The notes beneath the pieces were generated by a model. It did no database searches. It was given only the letters and a program-made list of their open reading frames with translations, and was not told where the DNA came from. A program made the translations under genes and the position numbers. This document shows, one piece after another, positions 8,391-15,955 of a stretch of DNA of 39,677 nucleotides. Numbering within the stretch: position 1 is the stretch's first letter; each line of letters begins with the position of its first letter. This DNA comes from an uncultured Oscillibacter sp. Its GTDB lineage: Bacteria; Bacillota; Clostridia; Oscillospirales; Oscillospiraceae. The stretch is from NCBI GenBank assembly GCA_905200545.1, contig CAJKKQ010000022.1, positions 1 to 39,677 of the forward strand, read 5' to 3'.

Positions 8391-8740
8391 ATCTCCTGCA
8401 CTATCTTCCGTACCTGCTGGCCTTTATGGCCATTACGGCGGTGCTCTATGCCTGGGGCCTTTACCGGGCCCAGACTGCTGCCCGGGACGATGCGTCCCTC
8501 CTGAAAGCCAAGGGTGTTGCCCGGATTCGCCGGGCAGTGAAAAAGCAGGGCGGCTGCACCTGGGCCCAGCTGCGTGAGACCATCCGGGATCTGAGCGCCG
8601 GACGGCCCTTTTCCCGTCGGCGCATTGCCGTCACGGATCCCGACGCCTTTTTGCAGGAGGTTCTGGGCTACATGGTGGATCAGCGGATCCTCAGCGTAAA
8701 GCAAACCCGGGGAGAGGACGTGTACACCCTGCGAAATTGA
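8387..8740 (+). CDS. Small membrane-anchored protein of unknown function
   Basis: 117 residues. Residues about 5-25 (LPYLLAFMAITAVLYAWGLY) form one membrane helix, and the rest is a basic soluble domain. The part from about 40 to the end, including CTWAQLRETIRDL and a terminal RILSVKQTRGEDVYTLRN, looks like a small winged-helix shape, but I do not recognise a family. The start codon overlaps the stop of the PqqD-like gene, so the two are made together and may interact. A strong terminator follows directly. Confidence 0.75.
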   Translation: MNLLHYLPYLLAFMAITAVLYAWGLYRAQTAARDDASLLKAKGVARIRRAVKKQGGCTWAQLRETIRDLSAGRPFSRRRIAVTDPDAFLQEVLGYMVDQRILSVKQTRGEDVYTLRN

Positions 8741-8742
8741 AT

Positions 8743-8768
8743 GGGCCGCCTGCGGGCGGCTCTTTTTT
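8743..8768 (+). terminator. Rho-independent terminator
   Basis: GCCGCC (8745-8750), loop TGCG, and GGCGGC (8755-8760), followed by TCTTTTTT. It ends the PqqD-like two-gene unit. Confidence 0.88.
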
Positions 8769-8821
8769 GTGCCCCGGCCCCTGCCCGGCGCATAGACTGG
8801 GAGGAAAGGGGAGGGGAGATC

Positions 8822-9325
8822 ATGCGTTTTGTACCGGATTATGACCGCATGGCTGCGGTGCGCTACGCCCACCGGTGGGCCTTTGGCAGAAATCCCAGGT
8901 TTTACGACTACGAGGAGATCGGCGGGGACTGCACCAATTTCGCATCTCAGTGCCTGTTCGCCGGGGGAAGCCTCATGAACTTTGTGCCGGATTTCGGCTG
9001 GTACTATATCAGTGCCAATCAGAAATCCCCGTCCTGGACCGGGGTGGAGTACCTCTATGACTTTCTCACCCGGAAAGTCCTCTCCACCGGTCCGGTGGGA
9101 GAGGAGTGCGGTCTGGAGGAGCTGCGGCCCGGGGATCTCCTCCAGCTTTCCTTTACCGGGGAGGGCTATCAGCACACGCCGGTGGTGGTGGCGGTGGGGC
9201 GGCCGGCCATGCCCGCCAACATCCTGGTGGCGGCCCACAGCTATGACGCCGATAACCGCCCGCTGTCCACCTACAATTACCAGAAGCTGCGGGGCATCCA
9301 CATTACCGGAAATATCCGGCCTTAA
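8822..9325 (+). CDS. Amidase-domain protein (amidase_6-like)
   Basis: 167 residues resembling the putative amidase domain found in Gram-positive wall-associated or secreted proteins. The motif GGDCTNFASQCL near residues 38-49 supplies a likely nucleophilic Cys, and QHTPVVV near 117-123 a likely catalytic His, as in NlpC/P60-like papain-fold enzymes. No signal peptide is visible, so it may act inside the cell. The ATG at 8822 follows a long GGAGGGGAG ribosome site. An in-frame start further upstream would read through the terminator hairpin and is rejected. Its substrate is unknown. Confidence 0.82.
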   Translation: MRFVPDYDRMAAVRYAHRWAFGRNPRFYDYEEIGGDCTNFASQCLFAGGSLMNFVPDFGWYYISANQKSPSWTGVEYLYDFLTRKVLSTGPVGEECGLEELRPGDLLQLSFTGEGYQHTPVVVAVGRPAMPANILVAAHSYDADNRPLSTYNYQKLRGIHITGNIRP

Positions 9326-9341
9326 ATTCCGGGAAAAGCAG

Positions 9342-9370
9342 TTCCTTTTCCGGTTTTGGTGTGCTATACT
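9342..9370 (+). promoter_or_regulatory. Promoter of the SLH-GH18 gene
   Basis: TTCCTT (9342-9347), a 17-base spacer and TATACT (9365-9370), with an extended-minus-10 TG just ahead of it. The start lies near 9377 and GGGGAGG precedes the ATG. Confidence 0.6.
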
Positions 9371-9402
9371 GATAGCAAATTCTACGAAAGCGGGGAGGTC
9401 GT

Positions 9403-11064
9403 ATGATGAAACGATGGATTGCGCTGCTGCTGGGCATCGCCATGGCGGTGTCTTTGACGGTAGTCCCGGCGTCTGCCGCAGGGACTTACCAGGATATTCC
9501 GGCGGACAGTTCCCTGGCCGGGGATATTCAAAAGGCGGTGGACTACGGCCTGATGAACGGCTATGACGGCGATACCTTCGGATACGCGGATTCCATGACC
9601 CGTGCACAGTTCGTCGGGGTCTTGTACCGGATGATGCGTGAGCAGTGGGGCAGCCGCGTCACGGCTCCCACGGCGCCGTCCTTTACCGACGTGCCCGCTG
9701 CCCATACCTGGTACACCCAGATCGAAGCTGCTGTACAGATGGACGTTCTGGACGCCGGAGGTGCTTTCCGGCCCAATGCCGCCATCACCCGGGGCGAGAT
9801 GGCCGAGATGCTGGTGCGGGCCCTGGGGCTGCGGGGCGCAGCGGAGCTGTGCGAGAAGAAGGCTGCCCTGCCGTTTACCGACGTCACGGAGCGCAAGGGC
9901 TACATCACTGTGGCATATGACATCGGCATGACCAAGGGGACCTCCGCCACTACCTTTGGGCCCAATCTCACCGCCACCCGGGGACAGGCGGCGGCCATGC
10001 TGGCGCGGATCTATGAAAAGCTCTCCCAGCGGGCTACCTGGACACATGGCTTTTACGCCATCTCCTCGTACAGCCAGCTGGATCTGACAGACCGCATGGA
10101 GGCAGTCAGCGCCGGATGGAGCCGCATGACCTGGGACGGCAGCAAGGCGCTGCTGGCCACCACCGGCGCCAACGGCAACGAGTTTGCCGTGCCGGACGGA
10201 TACGAGGAGGTTGCGGAGCGCCTGGCGGATTCCGACATTCCTCTGAACCTCAATGTGTTCATGGACACCTCCGGCGGCGTCAGCGCGCTGCTGGCCTCTG
10301 AGAGCGGACGCGCCCAGGCTGTGGAGCAGATCCTGAGCGAGCTGACGGTGGCCTATGAGGCGTACGGCGACAACCCTTACAGCGGCGTCACCATCGACTT
10401 TGAGGGCCTGCGGGCATCCGACAAACAGAACTTCGATGCCTTCTTGACGGAGCTGTCCGTCAAGGTTCACGACCTGGACAAGACCTTGTATGTCTGCGTC
10501 TCCCCGGTGCTCTCCACCGGTGGCTATTACGACGGCTATAACTATTCCCGCATTGCCGCCGTGGCGGACAAGGTCATTCTGATGGCCTATGACTACGAGC
10601 CCAAGAGTCTGGCAGGCTATGAGGGCACGGAGTACTACAAGACTGCCGCCCAGGCACCGCTGGATCAGATTTACTGGTCTCTGCGCACCATGGTGGAGCA
10701 GGTGGGGGAGGCACAGGCCTCCAAGATCGTGCTGGGCTTCAGCTGTGAAAACGTGGCCTGGAAGATCGACGGATCCGGAAAGCTGCTGGACGCGGATCCC
10801 GTCTATCCCACCAACGACACCGTCTGGAAACGGCTCCAGCAGCCCGACACTGTCACCGGCTGGTCGGACACCTATCAGATGTCCTACGCCACCTACACCA
10901 CGGAGGACGGCAGCCGCTACTTCCTGTGGTACCAGAGCTCCGACAGCGTCCAGGCGGCCGCCAACATGGCAAGCCTCCTGGGAGTCACCGGCGTCTCCAT
11001 CTGGCGCATCGGCAACATCCCCATGTACGATACCTGGCACTGGGCTGCGCTGCTGAACCCCTGA
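9403..11064 (+). CDS. Secreted S-layer-homology protein with a GH18 domain
   Basis: 553 residues. A signal peptide occupies about 1-25, with cleavage likely after ASA. Three SLH repeats (about 27-85, 90-150 and 150-205) contain the MTRAQFVGVLYRM, ITRGEMAEMLVRA and ATRGQAAAMLARI helices, so the protein is probably held non-covalently on the cell wall. Residues about 210-550 form a glycoside hydrolase 18 barrel. The strand YSGVTIDFEG keeps the catalytic Glu334, as in spore-cortex and peptidoglycan-acting GH18 enzymes (YaaH/SleL group). It may cleave cell-wall or other N-acetylglucosamine glycans; the substrate is inferred. An ATG three bases downstream is an equally good start. Confidence 0.92.
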   Translation: MMKRWIALLLGIAMAVSLTVVPASAAGTYQDIPADSSLAGDIQKAVDYGLMNGYDGDTFGYADSMTRAQFVGVLYRMMREQWGSRVTAPTAPSFTDVPAAHTWYTQIEAAVQMDVLDAGGAFRPNAAITRGEMAEMLVRALGLRGAAELCEKKAALPFTDVTERKGYITVAYDIGMTKGTSATTFGPNLTATRGQAAAMLARIYEKLSQRATWTHGFYAISSYSQLDLTDRMEAVSAGWSRMTWDGSKALLATTGANGNEFAVPDGYEEVAERLADSDIPLNLNVFMDTSGGVSALLASESGRAQAVEQILSELTVAYEAYGDNPYSGVTIDFEGLRASDKQNFDAFLTELSVKVHDLDKTLYVCVSPVLSTGGYYDGYNYSRIAAVADKVILMAYDYEPKSLAGYEGTEYYKTAAQAPLDQIYWSLRTMVEQVGEAQASKIVLGFSCENVAWKIDGSGKLLDADPVYPTNDTVWKRLQQPDTVTGWSDTYQMSYATYTTEDGSRYFLWYQSSDSVQAAANMASLLGVTGVSIWRIGNIPMYDTWHWAALLNP

Positions 11065-11087
11065 GGCCCCGGTACCATAACGGAAAA

Positions 11088-11127
11088 GCAAAAGAGAACC
11101 GCTCCATCAGGAGCGGTTCTCTTTTGC
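11088..11127. terminator. Bidirectional rho-independent terminator
   Basis: GCAAAAGAGAACCGCTCC (11088-11105) pairs perfectly over 18 bp with 11110-11127 around an ATCA loop. It serves both the SLH-GH18 gene and the convergent recombinase. Confidence 0.93.
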
Positions 11128-11151
11128 ACGTTTTTGCCGGAAGGGGAGGGA

Positions 11152-12165
11152 TCATGTCCCGGATTTTCCTTTATTTTTCACGTGTGACAAGGGGTTTGCC
11201 TTTGCAGCTGTCCGTAAGGCGTCGTTGTCAATGTGGGTGTAGATTTCCGTTGTATTGAGGTGGTCGTGGCCCAGAACCTCCTGTACCGCCCGGACATCCA
11301 CGCCGTTTTGCAGCATCAGCGTGGCCGCCGTGTGGCGCAGCTTGTGGGAGGAGTATTCCCGGGCGTCCAGTCCTGCCTCCAAAAGGCGTTTTTTCACCAT
11401 GGCGTGGACCGTGGAGCGGCTGATGCGCTCATTCTGAGAGGATAAGAACAAGGCGTCAGCATCCCGTCCGGTGATGGGCCGCCGCACCGCCAGATACCGC
11501 TTCAGGGCATCCTGACAGGCATCATTCAGGTAGAGGATGCGCACCTTGTTGCCCTTGCCAAGCACCCGCAGGGCATCCTCCTGGATATCCTTGCAGTCCA
11601 GGTTCACCAGCTCGGAAATCCGCAGGCCGCAGTTGAGGAACAGCGTCAAAATGCAGTAGTCCCGCTCCTGGTTTTTGCCGTCCACCGCCGACAGCAGCCG
11701 GATGCTTTCATCCAGGGTCAGATACTTGGGCAGCTCCTTTTTGATCTTGGGCGAATCCAGATCTTTGACAGGATTTTCACGAAGTAGGTGGGCCTTGTTG
11801 GTGAGGTAATTATAAAAGGAACGGATCGTGGCGATTTTCCGGGCCCGGGAAGCCGCATTAAGCCCATAGTCCGACCGGGAACTGTTTTGATGGCGAACCC
11901 GGTCACGGCTGAGATAGGTCATATAGCCGTAGATATCCGTCAGGGTCACAGAGGCCACAAACTCCAGATCCACATCCATAATGTCGATTTCGTCCAGCGC
12001 GCAGCCGGCCAGGGACGGATCCCGGACTTGCTTGAGATAGCGGAAGAAATTCCGCAGGTCCAGGAAGTATTCGTCCACAGTGCGCTTGGAGTGTGCTTTG
12101 ATGGTTTCGTGATACGCCAGGAAATCCCGCAGGATGGGCGGCGATTCAATTCGGTAGTTGTTCAT
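11152..12165 (-). CDS. Tyrosine recombinase, XerC/XerD-like
   Basis: 337 residues in two parts: an N-terminal SAM-like core-binding domain (about 10-120) and a catalytic domain. Catalytic residues are seen in order: Arg in CGLRISELVNLD, HKLRHTAAT (His-x-x-Arg), LGHDHLNTTEIYTH with the second His and the nucleophilic Tyr. It cuts and rejoins DNA through a phosphotyrosine bond. No mobile genes lie around it and its composition is host-like, so a housekeeping Xer role (chromosome dimer resolution) is more likely than phage integration. The ATG at 12165 has no ribosome site of its own but overlaps the stop of a 36-codon leader ORF. An in-frame ATG at 12264 would give 370 residues but an atypical N-terminus. 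Confidence 0.88.
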   Translation of the reverse strand: MNNYRIESPPILRDFLAYHETIKAHSKRTVDEYFLDLRNFFRYLKQVRDPSLAGCALDEIDIMDVDLEFVASVTLTDIYGYMTYLSRDRVRHQNSSRSDYGLNAASRARKIATIRSFYNYLTNKAHLLRENPVKDLDSPKIKKELPKYLTLDESIRLLSAVDGKNQERDYCILTLFLNCGLRISELVNLDCKDIQEDALRVLGKGNKVRILYLNDACQDALKRYLAVRRPITGRDADALFLSSQNERISRSTVHAMVKKRLLEAGLDAREYSSHKLRHTAATLMLQNGVDVRAVQEVLGHDHLNTTEIYTHIDNDALRTAAKANPLSHVKNKGKSGT

Positions 12166-12272
12166 AACAGATACGCGGGATAAAAAAGATGTATCCAAGA
12201 CACATGCCGGCAGGCCTGGCGCCAACGGAGCCAAAACCCGCCGGAAGGCCCCAAAACGGGGCATGACGCCAT
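12162..12272 (-). CDS. 36-residue leader ORF coupled to the recombinase
   Basis: ATG at 12272 follows a strong AGGGGAGGG ribosome site by four bases. The frame ends in TGA, which overlaps the recombinase ATG in the sequence ATGA. The peptide is rich in Trp, Arg and Cys and resembles no family I know. The arrangement explains why the recombinase lacks its own ribosome site: ribosomes finishing the leader can restart. The alternative is that the ribosome site serves the in-frame recombinase ATG at 12264, twelve bases away, which is rather far. Confidence 0.5.
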   Translation of the reverse strand: MASCPVLGPSGGFWLRWRQACRHVSWIHLFYPAYLL

Positions 12273-12285
12273 TTTGCCCTCCCCT

Positions 12286-12317
12286 AAATTGAACAAAATT
12301 TTTATTTTGTTCAATTT
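12286..12317. repeat. 14-bp AT-rich inverted repeat (operator or leader hairpin)
   Basis: AAATTGAACAAAAT (12286-12299) and its exact complement (12304-12317) flank TTTT. It lies just upstream of the leader ORF ribosome site. In GC-rich DNA such an AT-rich perfect repeat is likely an operator or a leader RNA hairpin. A possible reverse-strand TATGAT minus-10 lies at 12314-12319, without a clear minus-35. Confidence 0.6.
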
Positions 12318-12451
12318 ATCATATCCCGCAAAATCCTCCTTCCCCCGGGTTCTGCGATCAGACAGCCACACTGCCGCCGGTGACCGCCTGCGGACATAAA
12401 ACCCGCCGTCCCGGTTATGCTAGATACAATCTCAATAACGGATGTGATGAC

Positions 12452-12730
12452 ATGAGCCTGATCCCATGCACCAGCGACTGCGTGTACCAATCCGACGGAC
12501 TGTGCACCCTGGACAGCGCTGCGGCAGCGGGCCTCCCGTCTCTGGGCGGCGCCTGCGTCCACTTCATTCCTGCCCACGAAGCGCCCCTCGGATCGCCTCA
12601 CCGATATTGCGGACCGCAATCAGCTGCAATCCGTCAGGAGCACGCAGCCCCTCCGCCCGGTGAGCCGGCACCAGACAGCGGCAAAAACCCAGACGCCGGA
12701 CCTCGGAGATCCGCTGGTCCAACTGGTTGA
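12452..12730 (+). CDS. Small Cys-rich protein, possible short gene
   Basis: 92 codons. The first 45 residues carry the spacing C-x3-C-x7-C-x16-C (CTSDCVYQSDGLCTLD and then ACVHFIP), resembling a small conserved Clostridia protein group with a likely metal site; no function is known to me. The remaining half is low-complexity and runs 167 bases into the convergent radA 3' end, so the tail may be an artefact of lost termination. The ribosome site is weak (GGATGTGAT). It could be a real short gene or a decaying one. Confidence 0.5.
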   Translation: MSLIPCTSDCVYQSDGLCTLDSAAAAGLPSLGGACVHFIPAHEAPLGSPHRYCGPQSAAIRQEHAAPPPGEPAPDSGKNPDAGPRRSAGPTG

Positions 12731-13940
12731 CACTGCGCAGCTCCCCTGTCAGTCCCACTTCCCCCACTGCCGCCAGGTCGCCGGGTACCGGCCGGTCCAG
12801 ATAGCTGGAGGCCAGGGCGATGACGGCGGCCAGGTCTGCGGCAGGCTCGTCCAGATATAGTCCGCCGATGATGTTCAGATAGGCGTCACAAGCGGACACT
12901 TTCAGCCCGCCCCGCTTTTCCAGCACCGCCAGGAGCATGGCTGCCCGGTTGTAGTCGAAACCGTTGCTGGTGCGCCGGGGATTGCCTCCGGCGGAGCTGA
13001 CCACCAGGGCCTGGATCTCCGCCAGCACCGGACGGGCTCCTTCCATGACACAGGTGACACAGGTGCCGGGAGCCCCCTCCGGACGGCCGGAGAGCAGCAT
13101 CTGGGAGGGGTTCTCCACCTCCGTCAATCCCGCGTCCCCCATCTCGAAGACGCCGATCTCGTTGGTGGCACCGAAGCGGTTCTTAGCCGCCCGCAAAATC
13201 CGGTAGGAGGTGTGCTGCTCTCCCTCGAAATAGAGTACGCAGTCCACCATGTGCTCCAGGACTTTGGGTCCCGCAATGGAACCCTCCTTATTGACGTGGC
13301 CGATAACGAAAACGGTGATCCCCTGCCCTTTTGCCAGCTGCATCAGGGCCATGGTGCACTCCTTTACCTGGCTGACGGAGCCCGCCGGGGAGTCCACAGC
13401 ATCAGCGTAGAGGGTCTGGATGGAGTCCACGATGAGAATGTCCGGCTTCTCCTCCGACACTGTCTCCAGCAGGTCTCCCAGAGCGGTCTCGGAGATCACC
13501 AGCAGGTTGGGGCTCTCCACGCGTAATCGTTTTGCCCGGAGCTTGAGCTGGTGCTCCGACTCCTCACCGGATACATACAGCACCTTGGAAAAGGCGCACA
13601 AGCGGCTGCAAATCTGGAGCATCAGGGTGGATTTGCCGATGCCCGGAGAGCCGCCCACCAGCACCAGGGAGCCCTTTACCGCGCCGCCTCCCAGTACCCG
13701 GTCCAGCTCCCCCATGCCGGTGGGAAAGCGGATCTCCTCATCCTCCCCCAGCTCCGTCACCGGACAGGCCCGGCGGCGCAGGCCGCTGCCTGCCGCGCTC
13801 CGAGCGCTGCCGCGGCTGCTTTTGGGCGTTTCCGGCTGTTCCACGATGGTGTTCCAGGCGCCGCAGGCGGGACACTTCCCCGCCCACTTGGGAAATTCGT
13901 TGCCGCAGGCGGTACAGTAAAATAAAGTCTTTTGTTTCAT
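12564..13940 (-). CDS. radA: DNA repair protein RadA (Sms)
   Basis: 458 residues, normal length. An N-terminal four-Cys zinc finger (C9, C12, C23, C26) is followed by a RecA-like ATPase with Walker A GGSPGIGKST (96-105), the RadA-specific KNRFG motif near 258, and a C-terminal Lon-protease-like domain. RadA is a DnaB-type helicase that drives branch migration in recombination and processes recombination intermediates. The start overlaps the cwlD stop (ATGA), so the two are cotranslated. The ATG at 13940 is chosen because it begins directly before the zinc finger. A small Cys-rich ORF overlaps its 3' end on the other strand. Confidence 0.96.
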   Translation of the reverse strand: MKQKTLFYCTACGNEFPKWAGKCPACGAWNTIVEQPETPKSSRGSARSAAGSGLRRRACPVTELGEDEEIRFPTGMGELDRVLGGGAVKGSLVLVGGSPGIGKSTLMLQICSRLCAFSKVLYVSGEESEHQLKLRAKRLRVESPNLLVISETALGDLLETVSEEKPDILIVDSIQTLYADAVDSPAGSVSQVKECTMALMQLAKGQGITVFVIGHVNKEGSIAGPKVLEHMVDCVLYFEGEQHTSYRILRAAKNRFGATNEIGVFEMGDAGLTEVENPSQMLLSGRPEGAPGTCVTCVMEGARPVLAEIQALVVSSAGGNPRRTSNGFDYNRAAMLLAVLEKRGGLKVSACDAYLNIIGGLYLDEPAADLAAVIALASSYLDRPVPGDLAAVGEVGLTGELRSVNQLDQRISEVRRLGFCRCLVPAHRAEGLRAPDGLQLIAVRNIGEAIRGALRGQE

Positions 13941-14665
13941 GTTGGTTCCTCGTTTGCCATGAGATAGCCGCTGACGATGGCGGCGCAGAGCCTGCGCTGA
14001 TAGACGGGATCCCCCAGCGCTATGGTTTCCTCCGGATTGGATAGAAAGCCGCACTCCACCAGCACCGCCGGGGCGGTGACGTTTTTCATGAGATAGATGT
14101 CCGGTGAGATGGCCTTGGCGGCCTTGGCTCGGTGGGTGTTGGCCACGGGGTTCAGGGCCTCCTGCACCGATACGGCGGCTTCCTGGGCGCCGGGCACCGT
14201 GTTGTAAAAAGCCTGGGCGCCGTGGACGGAAGTGTCCGATGGCAGGCTGTTCTGATGGATGCTCAGCAAAAAGGCGTTGGGGGTCTCATTTACCAGCTCC
14301 ACCCGGTTTTGTAAGTCCGAGGCCTTCTTCTCCCGCAGGGACTGGGCGCTCTCGTCATGGATGGAGATGTCCGTCTCCCTTGTCAAAACCGTGGGCACCC
14401 CCACAAAGCGCAGCAGGTCCGACGTCCGCAGGGCGATATCCAGATTCAGCCCGCTCTCCACTGTGCCGTCCGCCGCCACGGCACCGCCGTCCTCCCCGCC
14501 GTGGCCCGGGTCCACCACCACGGTGACCCGGGGCTGTTCCTGGGCGGAAAAGGCGTCGGTAAACGCGGCGTTCCCCTGCCAGAGGAGCCCCGCAAATACG
14601 GACAAAAACACCGCCAGAACCCCGCCCAGGGCCAGATGGCGCTTTCGGATCAGCAAAATGCGCAC
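13937..14665 (-). CDS. cwlD: N-acetylmuramoyl-L-alanine amidase, CwlD-like
   Basis: 242 residues with an N-terminal membrane anchor or signal (about 6-32, LALGGVLAVFLSVFAGLLW) and an Amidase_3 zinc domain. Zinc-site motifs are DPGHGGEDGG (first His), ESGLNLDIAL (Glu), LSIHQNS (second His) and VECGFLSNPEE (catalytic Glu). It removes stem peptides from muramic acid. The length and context fit CwlD, which starts muramic-delta-lactam formation in the spore cortex. Translation most likely starts at GTG 14665, nine bases after GGAGG; longer in-frame versions lack a ribosome site. It is the first gene of a cwlD-radA operon. Confidence 0.9.
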   Translation of the reverse strand: MRILLIRKRHLALGGVLAVFLSVFAGLLWQGNAAFTDAFSAQEQPRVTVVVDPGHGGEDGGAVAADGTVESGLNLDIALRTSDLLRFVGVPTVLTRETDISIHDESAQSLREKKASDLQNRVELVNETPNAFLLSIHQNSLPSDTSVHGAQAFYNTVPGAQEAAVSVQEALNPVANTHRAKAAKAISPDIYLMKNVTAPAVLVECGFLSNPEETIALGDPVYQRRLCAAIVSGYLMANEEPT

Positions 14666-14719
14666 AAGGCAACACCTCCACAGGATGTTCCTATGACGCC
14701 GGGCAGGTCCCTTATTCCG

Positions 14720-14748
14720 ATTATAGCGGCAGCGGGCGGTGAAATCAA
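14720..14748 (-). promoter_or_regulatory. Sigma-A promoter of cwlD-radA
   Basis: On the reverse strand TTGATT (14748-14743), a 17-base spacer and TATAAT (14725-14720). The start is near 14713, about 48 bases ahead of the GTG. It suggests vegetative expression in addition to any sporulation control. Confidence 0.75.
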
Positions 14749-14773
14749 GACGGTACCACCGCCCCCGTCCCCG

Positions 14774-14781
14774 CATAGGAT
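14774..14781 (+). promoter_or_regulatory. Possible sporulation-sigma minus-10 of the cotJ operon
   Basis: CATAGGAT fits the CATANNNT shape of mother-cell sigma factors (SigE/SigK). The same ten bases CGCATAGGAT occur upstream of yunB. No clear minus-35 is seen, so this is tentative. Confidence 0.3.
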
Positions 14782-14838
14782 GAACCAGGCGCGGGTGCGC
14801 GCCTGCGCCTACCCTGTTTCAAAGGAGGCACCATTCCT

Positions 14839-15300
14839 ATGGAGGATAAACCCAGTCAGGGCGGCACTTCCGCCTGCGGCGCCGGAAACGGCACCCTTCC
14901 GGGAGCCTGCGCTCCCCTGGCTTTCCCGTATGTGCCCATGCAGGAGAATAACCCCGTGCGCTTCAGCCGCATGGAGGCCCTGCAGACCGGCACGTTGTTC
15001 CCCGGGCTGGACCTGCCCTTCAAGGCGGCCATCCAGGCCCGGACGAAGCTGGCAAACACCGCCCTGGTGGAGCTGATGGCCCTGGACTTCGCCATCGACG
15101 AGCTGGGGCTCTACCTCACCACCCACTCCAACGACCAGGAGGCCCTGCAGCTTTACTGGTCCTATATCAACCTGGCTAAGGAGGGCCGGGAGAAATACCA
15201 GAAAAAGTACGGCCCCCTGCTGCAGACAGATCTGACGCCGGATCAGGGCTATGCCTGGCTCAAGGATCCCTGGCCCTGGGATGAAGGAGGGAACGCGTAA
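14839..15300 (+). CDS. Spore coat CotJA-CotJB fusion protein
   Basis: 153 residues combining two normally separate coat proteins. Residues about 28-66 match CotJA: FPYVPMQ, then an EALQTGTLFPGLDLPF-like tail. Residues about 72-150 match CotJB: LMALDFAIDELGLYLTTH, a tyrosine-rich YWSYINLAKEGREKYQKKYGP helix, and the closing WLKDPWPWDEGG. Both are components of the inner spore coat, made in the mother cell. AAAGGAGG precedes the ATG by ten bases. The stop overlaps the start of cotJC (TAATG), so the coat proteins are coupled. The fusion is read directly from one open frame. Confidence 0.88.
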   Translation: MEDKPSQGGTSACGAGNGTLPGACAPLAFPYVPMQENNPVRFSRMEALQTGTLFPGLDLPFKAAIQARTKLANTALVELMALDFAIDELGLYLTTHSNDQEALQLYWSYINLAKEGREKYQKKYGPLLQTDLTPDQGYAWLKDPWPWDEGGNA

Positions 15301-15896
15301 TGTTCGTCTATGAGAAAAAACTCCAGTATCCGGTGAAGATCAAAAACACCAATCCTCAGCTGGCGGCCCTCATCATCAGCCAGTACGGCGGCCCCGACGG
15401 GGAGCTGGGAGCTTCCCTGCGCTACCTCTCCCAGCGCTACTCCATGCCCTGGGCGGAGCTCAAGGGGCTTCTCACCGACATCGGCACCGAGGAGCTGGGC
15501 CATCTGGAGATGATCGGCACCATCGTCCATCAGCTCACCCGCAACCTCACGGAGGAGCAGATCCGCTCCGGCGGCTTTGCCCCTTACTTCCTGGATCACA
15601 CCACCGGCGTCTACCCCACCGCTGCTTCCGGCTCCCCCTGGAACGCCGCGGGCATGGAGGTCAAGGGCGACGTCATCGCCGACCTCACCGAGGATCTGGC
15701 AGCGGAGCAGAAGGCCCGGGTTACCTACGACAACATCCTGCGCATGTCCGACGATCCCGACGTCAACGACGCCATCAAGTTCCTGCGGGCCCGGGAAGTG
15801 GTCCACTTCCAGCGCTTCGGCGAGGGGCTGCGTCTTGCCAAGGATAAGCTGGATGAAAAGAACGTCTACTATCTGAATCCGTCCTTCGACAAGTAA
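15300..15896 (+). CDS. cotJC: Spore coat protein CotJC, manganese catalase family
   Basis: 198 residues of a ferritin-like four-helix bundle. GELGASLRYLSQRY and DIGTEELGHLEMIGTIVHQLT provide Glu and His metal ligands, and ARVTYDNILRMSDDPDVNDAIKFLRAREVVHFQRF provides the second half, ending with Glu and His. The family dismutates hydrogen peroxide with a dimanganese centre, and in spores it is part of the coat. It is translated from an ATG that overlaps the preceding stop and is followed by a strong terminator, which ends the two-gene cotJ operon. Confidence 0.94.
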   Translation: MFVYEKKLQYPVKIKNTNPQLAALIISQYGGPDGELGASLRYLSQRYSMPWAELKGLLTDIGTEELGHLEMIGTIVHQLTRNLTEEQIRSGGFAPYFLDHTTGVYPTAASGSPWNAAGMEVKGDVIADLTEDLAAEQKARVTYDNILRMSDDPDVNDAIKFLRAREVVHFQRFGEGLRLAKDKLDEKNVYYLNPSFDK

Positions 15897-15911
15897 AAGC
15901 CAATAAAAGCC

Positions 15912-15954
15912 AACGGCAAGGCCGCCCACAGTCCGTGGGGCCTTGCCGTTTTTT
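15912..15954. terminator. Bidirectional rho-independent terminator
   Basis: AACGGCAAGGCC (15912-15923) pairs with GGCCTTGCCGTT (15939-15950); the loop contains a further CCAC/GTGG helix. A TTTTTT tail follows. The convergent helicase gene ends two bases beyond it. Confidence 0.9.
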
Positions 15955-15955
15955 C

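Noticed and set aside
8741..8821. Upstream extension of the amidase-like gene
   Set aside because: It would begin inside the terminator hairpin at 8743-8768 and has no ribosome site, whereas ATG 8822 has a strong one.
11152..12165. Phage or element integrase
   Set aside because: No cargo, repeats, tRNA target or composition change around it; a Xer-type housekeeping role is more likely.
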